The translations under genes were made by a program, and so were the position numbers. Below are positions 1 through 11,106 of a stretch of DNA of 64,000 nt, piece after piece (the first letter of the stretch is position 1; the number at the start of each line of letters is the position of its first letter). The notes below the pieces were generated by a model. It searched no databases, had not been told where the DNA came from, and worked only from the letters and a program-made list of their open reading frames with translations. The DNA is from Puccinellia tenuiflora. Taxonomy: Eukaryota > Streptophyta > Magnoliopsida > Poales > Poaceae. The stretch covers positions 682,001-746,000 of the forward strand of contig QRDG01000808.1 of NCBI GenBank assembly GCA_012064385.1, given 5' to 3'.

Positions 1-1360
1 TGGTTCTTCTAGCACGTAGAGCTGAGCATGGGTGTTTAGGACTTCTTTCAAATACAGGTACCACTTAACTAAATGACCCATCGAGACGCAGTTTTTCAGC
101 AACGAACAGACTACCGTAGTCGGCCATGATCTACAAAGATTTTTGCAAAGACATCTGGACTTTTGTTTATGATAATTTTAGTTCATCTTAATGAACTCCC
201 ACTAAACTCAACATCTCTCTGGTTGTTTAGTGACACACGATCCAAATCCACTACACCACAACCGATCATCACGTGAGGTGATGTAGCTTCAATGGTGAAC
301 ATCGCCATGTTGATCATATCATCCATATGACTCGTGTTTAGCCTTTCGGCTCTTGTGTTCCGAGGCCATGTCTGTACATGCTAGGCTCGTCAAGGAAACC
401 GTAGTATTTCCGCGTGTGTAAATCTGGCTTACACCCGTTGTATGTGAACGTTGAATCTATCACACCCGATCATCACGTGGTGCTTCGAAACAAAGATCTT
501 TGGCAACGGTGCATACTAGGGGAGAACACATCTTGATATTAACACGAGAGATCACCTTATCATGCTACCGTCGCGATCACATCTAAGCATAACAATAAGG
601 TGCACAAAAAAAGGATTAACATCACATGCAATTCATAATTGTGATATGATATGGCCTTTCTTCTTATGCTTTTGATCTCCATCTTCAAAGCACCGGCAAG
701 ATCTCCATCTCCGGCATGATCTCCATCATCGTGGCGCCATCACCATGGTTGTCCACCAACTATTGCAACTACAACTAATGCTACTCTTAGCAATAAAGTA
801 AAGCAATTACATGGTGATTCATCGACACGCAGGTCACATAAAATAAAAGACAACCATATGGCTCCAGCCGGTTGCCGTACTCGACGACATGCAAGTCGCG
901 AAAGATTACAAACATGATCATTGCATACATTATCACAAATCACATATTGGCCATACCACATCACATGACCCCCTCTGCAAAAACAAGTTAGACGTCCTCT
1001 ACTTTGTTTATGCAATTTTTACGTGGCTTGGGTCAACGAGATAGAACCGTTCTAATCTACGCAAAACCACAACGGTGATATAGTAGTTGCTTATTTACTC
1101 ATCCTTTTGAAAGGCCTTCCATTGAAAATTGCATCTTCACTAAAGCAAGAGAAACAGACACCCGCCAGCCACTTATGCAAAACAAGTTGCATGTCAATCG
1201 TGGAACCGGTCTCTCGTGCGTGGACGAGTAAGGTTGGTCCGGGCCGCTTCATCTCACAATACCGCAAAGACGCAAAGTGCACGCGAGAAGGTAGCAACAC
1301 AAAATATCAACGCCCACAACACTTGTGTTCTAATCGCACCAACATCTACGAATAAATCTA

Positions 1361-1373
1361 GGCTCTGATACCA
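1361..1373 (-). other. Primer binding site of the Copia element
   Basis: The minus strand reads TGGTATCAGAGCC, the usual 3'-end complement of initiator methionine tRNA used by plant Copia elements. It lies one base from the LTR end and so fixes the element's orientation. Confidence 0.88.
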
Positions 1374-1374
1374 C

Positions 1375-3249
1375 TGAAGGGGTCGTAGCATAGAAAACAA
1401 AAATTTTCCTACGCAACAAGCGGAATAAACCCCAAGGATCTAGATCTACTAGATGGAGGTAGCGAAGATGAGATCCAATCTCTTACCCTTGAAGATCAAC
1501 AAACGCGTTTTGTCGGTGCAGGGGTTGGCTAGTCGATCCCCGCAACTAGACTCATCTAGTCGCGAGGAGATGTATTTCCTCGAAGTCCAATTCGACGAGG
1601 TGCCACAAGGGGCAGCACCTCCGCGGTATCCACACGTACGGCTCGATGTAGATCTCCGCCTTCTTGATCCCGCAAGCAAGGTGGAGATGGCTAGATGGAT
1701 CTCGGCACCACGACGGTTGTGGTGGCGTTGATGGTGTAGTCTCCACGAGCAGGGCTTCGCCAAGCCAAGCAAGAGGGAGAGGGAGAGATGGTGCAGCAGC
1801 CCTACGGCTAGGGGTGGTGCAGCAAGGGAGGAGGTGCAACTCGCGGCAGCCCTCCGGGAGGGGTGGCGCAAGAGGAGGAGGTGGAGGAGCAAGAGGGGTG
1901 CGGCTAGGGTTTTCTTTTTGGGCAGCCCTTTGTGTGCCGCACCCCTTCTCCTTTTATAGGTGGAGGGGGCAAGGGGGGCACGCCCCAAAACCCTCCTAGG
2001 GCCGGCGGCTAGGGGAGCCTTGCTTCCCAAGCAAGCCCCCTTAGGGTTAGGGTTGCCCCCTCCCCTCATGGGCCTTTAGCCCATGCCGCATGGGCCCCTT
2101 GGGGCTAGGTGGTGCGGCTGGCCCTAGGCCAGTCCACCACTCCTATATCCCATGTGGGCCCCATACTCCTATGGGCCCCACTTCTAGACTCCTCCAGAAC
2201 CTTCTAGAATATTCCGGAACCCTTCCAGAAAATCCCGGAACTTTTCCGATACCTCCGGAAACCACTTTCCTTATATGAATCTTATTCTCCGGACCACTCC
2301 GGAACTCCTCGTGACGTCCAGGATCCTATCCGAGACTCCGAATCACCATTCGATCATTCCATCAATTATCTCATCGCTAACCCTAGCTATATCGGAGCGT
2401 TAAGTGTGTGACCCTACGGGTTCGAGAACATGTAGACATGATCAAATCAATAATCAATAGCGGGACCGGGATGCCCATATTGACTACCACATATTCAACG
2501 AAGTTCTTTATCGATTGAACCACGATGCCGGAGATTCTTAATCTCATATACGATTCCCTTTGTCTCACCGATATTTAATTTGCCCGAGATTTGATCGTCG
2601 ATATCTCCATATCTAGTTCTATCTCGTTACCTGGCAAATTCTCTTTACTCGTCCATAATATAGGATCACCGTGATTACCACTTAATCACATGGTTGCAAC
2701 CTTTCTGATGCTATATTACCGAGAGGGCCCAGAGATATCTTTTCCGTCACAAGGAAGGACAAATCCCAGTCTTGATTCATGTCACCCAACAAATACCATC
2801 GGAGATACCTGAAAGCCACCTTTATAATCACCCAGTTACGAAGCGACGTTTGATGTCCACAAAGCATTCCTCCGGTAAACGGGAGTGACATAATCTCATG
2901 GTCTAAGGAAACTATACTTGGCATACTAAAAGTGTTGGCAATGAAACTGTTGTGACACGATCAATTGCAACTCTTTATTATTTGGGTCTTGTCCATCACA
3001 TCATTACTCCTAATGATATGACTCCGTTATCAAGTGACTATAACAAGTCCATGGTTAGGAAACTCTAACCATCTCTTGACTAACGAACTAGTCCGGTAGA
3101 GGCTTACTAGGGACACCTGTTTGTTTATATTCCACACATGTATTATGTTTCCGGTTAATACAATTATAGCATGGATAATAAACTATTATCATAAACATGA
3201 ATATGCTAATAAACCATTTTATTATTGCCTCTAGGGCATATTCCCAACA
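1375..3249 (-). repeat. 5' LTR of the Copia element (1,875 bp)
   Basis: Read on the minus strand, the LTR starts TGTTGGGAATATGCCC at 3249 and ends at 1375 with CA, directly before a PBS. It holds GC-rich tracts and repeated TCCGGAA-type motifs around 2190-2310. The short open frames inside (for example 1449-2069 minus) have the base composition of the LTR and are not taken as genes. Confidence 0.85.
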
Positions 3250-3797
3250 GGCGGTTCGGCCGACGGTGCCGACGGGGGTGGGGGGGCTCATTTTCCTCCT
3301 CCTCGTTCATATCGGCTTTGTGATTACGTGTCAGAGATGAGTTACAACTGGGTTCTAGGAATAGTGAAGTGCATTGTAGGTTTGACCGTGAGGGGATGGA
3401 GTATTTATGCAGGGAGAGGCAGCTCAATTACCAGGTAGGAAACTACGACGAAGGGAGTTGGGAGTGGTGACAATGATAGCTCTTGACAATGATAGACCTT
3501 AGATTTTTTTTAGGCCAAGCATCCTCTATATTCACCCACCCATGGGTTTTCGAAAAATCTCAAAGTTTGTTTATATTTTATCTTTTGATCCAAATGTCCG
3601 GATTATGTTCAAATTGCATAGTTGTGTTCCAAGTGACGAGGACTCTGAAAAAGGATCAGTTTTGAATATGCATGGCAAGTTTTAAAAATTATGTGTTGAA
3701 ACATGATGAAACTCTATAAAACTTAATTAGTGAAACTCCGTCTTTGTAGTACAGTGAAAAAAACGACCTTGGGCTACTTCAGGGAATATGGTCCAGA
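3250..3797 (-). other. Duplicated upstream region of the fasciclin gene (copy 1), no gene
   Basis: Positions about 3355-3480 align by eye with 7735-7860, the 5' flank of the fasciclin gene. Shared stretches include GTGCATTGTAGGT, the TATTTATGCA TATA region and GACGAAGGGAGT. Positions about 3480-3760 align with 8060-8200 and more closely with 33080-33340. No fasciclin coding sequence follows on the left, where the Copia LTR begins. This is therefore a promoter fragment without its gene. Confidence 0.65.
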
Positions 3798-3812
3798 CAG
3801 AATTAAACTCCT

Positions 3813-5099
3813 TTTTTTCGAAATGGAGGGTGTTCCCCTAGCCTCTGCATCCAAAGGATGCACATAGCCTTTTTTTAATTAATATAATAAGGGAAAACAG
3901 CAAGCACAAAGTCTTACAAAGAGATACATCAATCAGCCGGAAGACACCGTCTAGGTGAAAACTCGCTACACCTACAAGTTGGATGAAGGGGGTGGACCGA
4001 TCAGAGCCAAGTGCCTAGACCTCACACACCAACGCACATCATCTATATCCAGAGGCATCAACCAAGCCGCGAGCCGTGAGCACAACCGGTCCAGCAGACC
4101 CTCAGCGCACACCACATGCGTACACTCAGAAGTCGCTGCCGCCGTCTTCCACCATCCCATTTTCAGGATAGATCTTGCAGTAACCTTGTTCGACCCGCCG
4201 TCGACGCCGCGACGTCGCCCAACAGCAGCACCATCCCGCGCGCCCATCAACACGCGTCCATCACTGAGACCCCGCAGCACCATGCCGCCTAGACTCGCCG
4301 TTGTTGATGTAGTAGATGAACCGCCGCTCCACTTCTTGCATCCTCCGTCCAGCTGCTGCTCCAAAAACGATGCCCCCATGAGGGAGAGCGACGTGTAAAG
4401 CGCCGCCATCGTCCGATCCAGGAAACCCGGGTCTAAGATTTCTCTCGGAGCAGCGCGAGTAAGTAGATGGTAGTTGCAGTGGCGATGTCTTCGACAAGAT
4501 AACGGCGAGAAGACGCCGCCATCGCCCGCCATGACCGGAGTCAGAAGCACGGTTTTCACCGGCAGCCGCCCTCCCCACTCGCTGCCGGGGATCAAGGATC
4601 CATCACAACCAGCCAGCCAACCACCTCCGGCGAAGGAGGAGGCCGCCACCACTACGCCCAGGGCCGGAGCCCCTGACGTCCTTGTGTTGCGGGTCTAGCC
4701 CAGATGCCGCGTGCCGTCGACGGGGAGATGCAACGAGGGGCAGCAACATGACGCGGCCCGTCGGAACCCATCTGGGCCTAGATCGGGCGCCTCACCACCA
4801 CCGCTGTTGGCCATCACGCCGACCGCCTGCACTCGACGCTGTCCGCCGCCAGCCAGCGCCACTGCCGTTGATCTGGCCGGAGGGAAGCACCGCCACGCAG
4901 AACAGATCACCGGCCGAGGAGAAACGCCGCCGCCGCCACGCAACACAAGCTTAGCCCTGTGACGCCCACGGCAGCGGTGGCGGGAGGGGGATTTGGGTGG
5001 GGGAAGGATGGAGAAGGCCGACGGGGGCGCCCCGGTGCGGCGCGGCGCCGCCGCACAGGGGAGAGGAGGTATCGACTGCTCACGCGTCCACCGGAAAAC
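3813..5099 (-). mobile_element. Short non-LTR retroelement (LINE-like, non-coding), minus strand
   Basis: The insert is flanked by a perfect 15-bp duplication, CAGAATTAAACTCCT, at 3798-3812 and 5100-5114. The left side starts with a T run, which is a poly(A) tail on the minus strand. The right half (the 5' end on the minus strand) is very GC-rich, like plant LINE leaders. At about 1.29 kb it has no reverse transcriptase or endonuclease. A 226-codon open frame at 3972-4652 (minus) is low-complexity and unlike any family I know. Likely a non-autonomous or internally deleted LINE copy. Confidence 0.7.
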
Positions 5100-5114
5100 C
5101 AGAATTAAACTCCT

Positions 5115-6150
5115 CTAGCTACATTGCTTTCAAATGTCCAATGATTTATTTAGGATCTAATATTAGATGGAAAGTCTACACAACAGCTTGTTAATGTCTT
5201 GATAGCTTCTCATCATGCAATTAATGTATCTATCAGTAGAACCATGCAAGGCTAGCATAGACGGCATTGTCCCGAATGCTATGTCTCTCCCTTTCTTGGC
5301 AAACGAATTGATGCTTCACGGTTTCACCTCTATGCACTGCACGCGCTCAGCGAGGGAGCCTCTGTTGCGCCACATGCGAACGTTGCTTTCGTTCTTCCTC
5401 TCACGCTTACACCTCCTGTGCGCGTAAGGCCATAGCCCGTAGGTTTTTCTTTTTTCGTATGCATTTCCTCCTCGGATTCGAAGTGGATCTCCATCGCAGT
5501 GTTAAAGACAAAAGCAAAACACAGACAAAAAAAGACCGTGATAAAAACCCGAAACGCAAATTAATCTAAACGCATGATAAGCCTAGTGAGGTAGCGTTCG
5601 ACTGTAGGATTTCACATTTGTTTTGAAAAGAAAAATTCCAAGGTGAACCCGGTTTCTAAGCTCGGGTGACTGAGCACGATTGTCGCCGTTGGTGGAAAAC
5701 CGTCAACAATTCTATTGTACCATCACAAATTCTATTGTACCATCCAGCGAAAACGTTGAGTAGCTAGACGAAACCGAGATTCTGTTGATACAGAATGGAT
5801 AGACGCTATATATATGCTTGTTTTGCCCTAGCTAGGTTATATATCTTTGTGAACCCTCCGAGAAATGGTGACCCCACGTATTTCCAGTCTAATGTATTTC
5901 AAGATTACAACAGAATTAATGAAGTTGCAGTAGCTCCATGTCTGACTCTTCAGCGAAGCGATCTACCAGTTATCAAGTACACAAAGAATCAACAATGAAA
6001 AAAAATCTATTAGTTCAAGGATAAAATGGTGATTGTATATTTGACATTTTAAAATGCTTGTTCACATAGAACATACCGATCGAACCTCTGTAAAGTTTCG
6101 CAGCACATTTGCCTGCCGATTTGCCTCTCATTTTGAAGCAATTACATATA
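5115..6150. other. Intergenic DNA, no gene recognised
   Basis: Only short open frames occur (for example 5215-5427 plus, 70 codons), none with a recognisable motif. A small direct repeat, AATTCTATTGTACCATC, occurs twice around 5708-5743. I see no transposon ends here. Confidence 0.5.
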
Positions 6151-6433
6151 GGCCTCCTTTGATTCATAGGATTGTTGTAGGAAAAACGTAGGATTCCTGT
6201 TCCTATAGGAATTTGCATTGTAGATGCGTTTGATCCATAGGAAACCAAGCAAAGGAATTTTGAAGGAAATTTTCCTTTGCTACCAGATTCCTATAGAATA
6301 CAAAGGAAATAAACAATCTGGTTAGACCTCATTTTTTCATTCCTTTGGAAGGAAAGAATCCTCTAGGGTTGCATTGGCAATCCTATCATATTCCTTTTCC
6401 TACATTTTGGAATCCTATGAATCAAAGAAGGCC
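6151..6433. mobile_element. Tourist-like MITE (PIF/Harbinger type), 283 bp
   Basis: The left end reads GGCCTCCTTTGATTCATAGG. The right end is its imperfect reverse complement (CCTATGAATCAAAGAAGGCC). A three-base ATA lies on both sides (6148-6150 and 6434-6436). Terminal GGCC, three-base duplication, small size and no coding capacity fit Tourist-like MITEs. It lies downstream of the fasciclin gene. Confidence 0.8.
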
Positions 6434-6849
6434 ATAGTCAGTTTTGAAATAATTCATATATCGTTGGGAAGCAATAGTACAAGCAGATACAGGCGAAGAA
6501 GGATAAGATAAGAGGCTTTGCACTGATTAGCTAGTAAATCTAATTTGCTACTGCTTTCATACAAGGATCAGACGCTCACATTACTGTCAAAGAAAGAAAA
6601 TTAAGTTCAGATCGCTCGGACACTACTTCCTTGATGATCACGACAACAACAGGAAGAGAGCAAGACAGAAATAATACTCCAAAGACAGTGACGAGATATA
6701 TATAGCTAGGGACTAAACACAACGCGCACCAACAGTTCACTCCAACATGCACTTACTAATACTAGTTCGCACACACTCACTCAGACGCGCGCACAGATCT
6801 TGGGACTAATACTCCAACATGCACTTACTAACAGTTCACTGTCGTAAAA
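6434..6849. other. 3' flank of the fasciclin gene, no gene
   Basis: This stretch probably includes the 3' UTR of the minus-strand fasciclin gene. It carries a direct repeat CTCCAACATGCACTTACTAA around 6741-6760 and 6811-6830, the first copy ending in TACTAGTTC. No poly(A) signal can be assigned with confidence. Confidence 0.45.
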
Positions 6850-7668
6850 CTAAGCAGAATGCATAACACTCTTGTATTGACACAGCAGCAGAGCGGACCT
6901 CTTCCTCTTTCTCGTCCTCTTGACATCACTGCATCTGCATCGTCGATCCCGCAGCTCCTCCATCATGATCCCGGCCAGGATGCCCACGATTACGGCTACC
7001 ACCCACCCAAGATACCGGCCGCCCGCCTCGTCCCCTCCATCCGGCTTCTGTCGCAGATGCTCCGGCAGCAGCACCGCGTCAAGGATGTACACGGCGAGAA
7101 GACCCTCCTCCGACGAAGAAGCCGTCTTGATAACCCTGGCCAAGCAGCCCTGCCACGACCGCCACAGCCACACCGCGTCGCCGTCGTCGAAGAGGAGGCC
7201 GATGGTCGTGCTCCTGTTGGTTGCCGCGTCGGCGGCGGCCAGCGTCCGCACCGACACCCAGTCGAAGTCGGCGAGTTGAGCCCGGCCGTAGCGCGCCGCC
7301 GCGCCGTGGTGCAGGAGCACGGCGAGCCGGTCGCGGTCGGCCAGGGCTCGGAAAGTCGGGTCGAACGCGGCGACGGCCTCGTCACTGGGGCAGAAGACCG
7401 TGAGGCCTCCGCCGCCGACGAAGCGCTCCTGGAAGACCTCGCTCGCGTTGGGCGTCGCGGCGAGGAGGCCCGCAAAGCTCGCGCAGCCACTCGCGGACAT
7501 GATGCCCATGAGCCCATGCGGCTGCGAGGGCGTGCCGGAGCCGTGCCCACGGCCCGAGTCGGGGGTGCCTGGGAGCTCGAGATGGGGAAGCTCCCTTGCC
7601 ACGTCGTCGCCGCCGGCGGTGCGTCCCGACGCGATGAGCAGAAGACCGAGCAGAAAAAGTGCGGCCAT
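6850..7668 (-). CDS. Fasciclin (FAS1) domain protein, single exon, membrane-anchored
   Basis: Encodes 272 residues. A hydrophobic signal peptide covers about residues 1-18. A FAS1 adhesion domain covers about 50-203, with an H1-like box LTVFCPSDEAV at 89-99 and an H2-like box AVYILDAVLLP at 192-202. N-glycosylation sequons are at NAS 74-76 and NRS 151-153. A C-terminal hydrophobic segment at about 219-236 is followed by a basic tail (KRTRKRKR, 250-257), which suggests a single-pass membrane protein rather than the GPI anchor common in fasciclin-like arabinogalactan proteins. FAS1 proteins act in cell-wall or cell-surface adhesion; the specific role here is unknown. The start is the first ATG after the TATA box and gives the signal peptide. 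The overlapping 277-codon plus-strand frame is a GC-bias shadow. Confidence 0.85.
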   Translation of the reverse strand: MAALFLLGLLLIASGRTAGGDDVARELPHLELPGTPDSGRGHGSGTPSQPHGLMGIMSASGCASFAGLLAATPNASEVFQERFVGGGGLTVFCPSDEAVAAFDPTFRALADRDRLAVLLHHGAAARYGRAQLADFDWVSVRTLAAADAATNRSTTIGLLFDDGDAVWLWRSWQGCLARVIKTASSSEEGLLAVYILDAVLLPEHLRQKPDGGDEAGGRYLGWVVAVIVGILAGIMMEELRDRRCRCSDVKRTRKRKRSALLLCQYKSVMHSA

Positions 7669-8954
7669 TGGACCGCACGAGCTAGTAGCTGACTGAGGGA
7701 GCGTGAGAGAGAGGAGTTGCTAGTGTGTTACTGGGAAGAGTGAGGTGCATTGTAGGTGTGGCCGTGAGGAGATGGTCTATTTATGCACGGCCGGAGAGGC
7801 AGCTCCATTTTGCCACTTCACCAGGCAGGCAACTGCGACGAAGGGAGTGGGGAAGATGGAGGAGTGTAAACGTTGGAGAAGCGTAGGCTACGTGTCGATC
7901 GCCTATCGGACGTGCCTGCGCAGTGAACGCGCAAAAGCTCATGCATATAGGAGCAGGAATGCACTTGTAGGCCACCGTCCATCCAGTTTGAGAAATGGGC
8001 CATCTGTTCCCATTATATTCTTTTTGAGAAATGGGCCATCTATTTCTCAGTTTGAGAAATGGCAGCTCTTGACAATGACAGCCCTTGATTCTCAAAAAAA
8101 AAAAAGACAATGACAGGCCTTGAAAGCTTCAAGCATCCTCTCTGTTCACCCACCCATGCATGGCTTTTCATAAAATTTTCAAAGTTTGTTTCATAAAGTT
8201 CTATCAAGTTTCACTAAATTCCAAACCTCAAATTTTAAAATTTATCAAAATATTTTTAGTACAAACAGGTTTATATTATTTTCCCATAAACACAACAAAA
8301 CTCATTTATACTCTCTATGCGGATACGATTTATAGCATTTTTATTTATAGACTCTTGTAAGTCCGTATATATGAAACGGTTTGAATCACACTAACACATG
8401 TTTGTAACAAAGAGACAAATTACGTTGCACTATCGTCAAACTTTATTCTTATGCACAAACCTATATACGCGCGAAATTGTTGAACACTCATTGGAGGCAC
8501 ACGATGTAATATTGAATATACAACTAAATATTTTGGCATTTTTCTACTATTTACTATGCTCATATTGTTTGAAAACATATTTCACCAAGTTTCACACACT
8601 TTCTCAAAGTAGTATCACCAGAATTTGAAAAGTTGATTTTCAAATATTATATCAAAATATATTCAATATCGGTCTTGTTTTGAAGTTCTTTTCAGTAGCA
8701 ACCCAAATATTCAAACGGATCACAAATTGAACTTCTAGTTCAAAAGTTACGAAAGTTTCAAGTTTCAGAATTGGATTTAAATCTGTGGACTGGCGGAAGG
8801 ACAGAGAAAATGGCTACACTCTACATACTAACATAAACACCAGTAAAATGTGGAAGAGGAGAGAGAAGATGGGGCATGCCCGGTATATCCTAAAATCGTC
8901 GCTCTCCTCATATAGTCGCACTATGTGCTGAGTGTCTTATGTACTTTTTTTTTG
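7669..8954 (-). other. 5' flank of the fasciclin gene; template of local duplications
   Basis: This AT-rich stretch contains no gene. It contains CATCCAGTTTGAGA, CATCCTCTCTGTTCACCC and TTTCATAAAGTT blocks that recur, diverged, at 3355-3760, 23690-23792, 27463-27480 and 32540-34100. It ends where a CACTA terminus begins (8955). Confidence 0.6.
7777..7786 (-). promoter_or_regulatory. TATA box of the fasciclin gene
   Basis: The minus strand reads CATAAATAG about 110 bp upstream of the fasciclin ATG. The motif and its surroundings are kept in the duplicated copy near 3400-3414. Confidence 0.6.
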
Positions 8955-9372
8955 CACTAGTAGAAAATAGGCCTTTCGCCCGGGCCTTTAGTCGCGGACG
9001 TGTATCGACCCGCGACTACAAGTGCGGCCACGTCGCCCCAAAATCGGCGAATCATTTGTCCCGGTTCGTTAGGAACCATTTGTCGCGGCTTGGTATACGA
9101 ACCGGGACAAAAGATGCCTGCGGTCCCGCTGCGAGGAGGTGCCCCCCATTTCTCCCGGCTCGTATCTTGAACCGGGACTAGAATCCGCGCACCGCGACGG
9201 TTCGTGTATTTTGAACCCTTTGAGTTCCCGCCGCCAGTCGTTGATCACACGGGGAATGAAGAGAACGATTAATGTCTTTGGAAGTTGATCAAAACGCTTA
9301 GGAATTTGGAAGTTGAAACACGCCCGATTAATTACCACGGCGCGCCAGCCTCCTCATCTCCCCTGCTAGCTC

Positions 9373-9379
9373 TATATAG
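9373..9379 (+). promoter_or_regulatory. TATA box of the CACTA-borne exonuclease gene
   Basis: TATATAG lies about 90 bp upstream of the exonuclease ATG at 9466, at the edge of the subterminal region. It is followed by a C/T-rich leader typical of grass 5' UTRs. Confidence 0.5.
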
Positions 9380-9465
9380 AGAGCTACAGTGCCATTTGCC
9401 AAATGCACCATCTCCTCTCTCTAATCTCTACTCAAAAATCCTCTCTCGAATCGCTGCCGCGCGCC

Positions 9466-10158
9466 ATGGAGCCACTTGCGCGCCCACCTCGATCCCAGGT
9501 GTTCCACTACAAGGACGACGCCGTCAATATGAACTTCAAGGTCGTGGTCACTCTCCGCGCATCAACCGTGGAGAGATGGATCCGCGACGTCAAGAGGCGC
9601 TACCTCGACGCCGCACCGAAGAAGATCGTGGGCCTCGACTGCGAGTTCACCGACGCCGCACCCAAGGAGAGGCAGCGTGCCGCCGTCCTGCAACTCTCCG
9701 TGGAGACCGACACGTTGGTGTTCCATATTTTCTACGCTGATCGGGTGCCGCAGGCCCTCAAGGACTTCTTGATGGACAAAACCATCAAATTCTGCGGCGC
9801 GGCTATCAACAACGATCAACGTATGCTGGAGCCTTACGGAATTCATATTCCGTCCGCCGTCGACCTCCAGCGGGCCGTTCACCCTAACCCAACGTACCCT
9901 AATCTTCCGAGTCTCTATGCTCTAGCCAATTTTACTATTGGCACAACACTTCAGAAGAAGAAGATCAACAACAAGAAGAAGAAGAAGTCGGAGGACGAGA
10001 AGAAAAAGGAGGAAGAAGAGGACCTCACGAGAGGTTGGGGCAACTTTCCATTGAGCTTTTATCGCATCAAGTATGCTGCTCTGGACGCTCGCCTAGGCTA
10101 CGAGATTTCTAGGAGGTGTCTCGGTGGTATGTGCGTATGTCTCAATGTGTCGATCTAG
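9466..10158 (+). CDS. 3'-5' exonuclease, RNase D/WRN-type (DEDDy), carried in a CACTA element
   Basis: Encodes 230 residues from ATG 9466 (context GCCATGG); an upstream in-frame ATG at 9403 lies in the leader. All DEDDy catalytic motifs are present: VGLDCEF with D58 and E60, INNDQRM with D117, and YAALDA with Y203 and D207. This family removes nucleotides from 3' ends of DNA or RNA. A highly charged lysine/glutamate insert at about 163-186 separates motifs II and III and is not part of the usual fold. The frame is intact and intronless, although the tail after residue 219 could be read-through into an intron (GGTATGTG). It is probably a captured host exonuclease or an accessory gene of this CACTA group. 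Confidence 0.75.
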   Translation: MEPLARPPRSQVFHYKDDAVNMNFKVVVTLRASTVERWIRDVKRRYLDAAPKKIVGLDCEFTDAAPKERQRAAVLQLSVETDTLVFHIFYADRVPQALKDFLMDKTIKFCGAAINNDQRMLEPYGIHIPSAVDLQRAVHPNPTYPNLPSLYALANFTIGTTLQKKKINNKKKKKSEDEKKKEEEEDLTRGWGNFPLSFYRIKYAALDARLGYEISRRCLGGMCVCLNVSI

Positions 10159-11106
10159 ATCGTCTCAACAATAATTGTCATATGTGAGACGTTTGATTGA
10201 AATTATAAAAAGTTGTGTGATCTTTGGATTTATTTAGCACTTGTTTTCCCTTTATATTGATAAATATCTCTGGTCCGTACTAATATTCAGCAATAGCAAG
10301 TTTGTGCTCGTATGAATTTTTTTTATTATAAAGTGTTCTACACATTCTAAGGATTTAAATGACTACAAATTTGTTGAATTTGCCCAAGTAGATCAACGAT
10401 TATTATTTGTTAACAATTATTATTACTTAATCATTAATATTTATGAAAAAGCGTACTGTATGTGTGGTAGTGTCTAAATATACGAAAACTATTTTGAAAT
10501 GAAGAAAATAAATAAATAAAAGAAAAGAAAATGAATTCTCTGCCGCGGCAAAGAAAACTGCCCAAATTTCTGCCGCGAGCATTAGTCGCGGCCTGGTATA
10601 CGAGCCGCGACAAATGCTTGTGACCCGAACCGGGATCAAAGGTCTTCCCTGCACATATATCTTCTTCCACCCGAGGCCACCACCATTTTTTGAGCTCGAG
10701 TTCATCACTTATTTCTCCTCCATTTCCTCTCACTCACTCAAGTAAATGCCCATTTTTCTACTCCATTTGTGAGCATTGAAGGCACCCCATCTATTCAAGG
10801 GTTAGCAACATCATCCTTTCCTCCGAAGTTGCAACTTTAGCTCATTTTAGCTCATTTTATTTTTTGTGTTGCTAGCAAGGTGTTTGATGAAATGCCTAAG
10901 CTAGAGAGTAATTTTTTTATATGCATTTTGAGCTCAAATTAATTTATTATTTGTGGATTTTAGTGTCATCCCGTCCACACCGTCGTCGATAGCCCGCATC
11001 GTCTCGTCACCGGCACCACCTTGGTGAGCCTTTTTTCTTTATCTTCTATTTTAAGAAAAATGATTTGTATGATTTAAAAGCATATTTATTTCTTGTATAA
11101 TTTTCT
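10159..11106. other. CACTA internal/subterminal DNA without a complete gene
   Basis: The 3' flank of the exonuclease is AT-rich. A block at about 10440-10640 (GTACTGTATG, ATATACGAAAACTATTTTGAAATGAAG, CTCTGCCGCGGC) recurs in the same orientation at 22480-22745. Positions about 10730-11030 probably hold the leader and a small first exon of the following coiled-coil gene; GT-AG borders are plausible near 10963 and 11022. Confidence 0.5.

Larger units (their letters stand above)
1..3249 (-). mobile_element. Copia LTR retrotransposon, 5' part (minus strand, truncated by window edge)
   Basis: The element lies on the minus strand. Its 5' LTR is at 1375-3249, a primer binding site follows at 1361-1373, and positions 1-1360 are internal DNA. 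That internal stretch has no long open frame on either strand, so only an untranslated leader or a non-coding derivative is visible. The gag-pol part, if present, lies left of the window. The LTR end TGTTGGGAATATGCCCTAG and the methionine-initiator-tRNA-type PBS match the BARE/WIS/Angela type of Triticeae Copia elements (recalled, not searched). The element sits in the 5' flank of a duplicated fasciclin promoter. Its TSD cannot be checked because the far end is missing. Confidence 0.8.

Noticed and set aside
1449..2069. 206-codon minus frame as a gene
   Set aside because: It lies within the Copia LTR and is repetitive Leu/Arg/Ala composition.
3972..4652. 226-codon minus-strand frame as a host gene
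   Set aside because: It lies wholly inside a non-LTR insertion bounded by a 15-bp TSD, and is low-complexity without domains.
6859..7692. 277-codon plus-strand frame opposite the fasciclin gene
   Set aside because: It mirrors a GC-rich coding strand, has no motif, and the minus frame has a signal peptide and FAS1 boxes.
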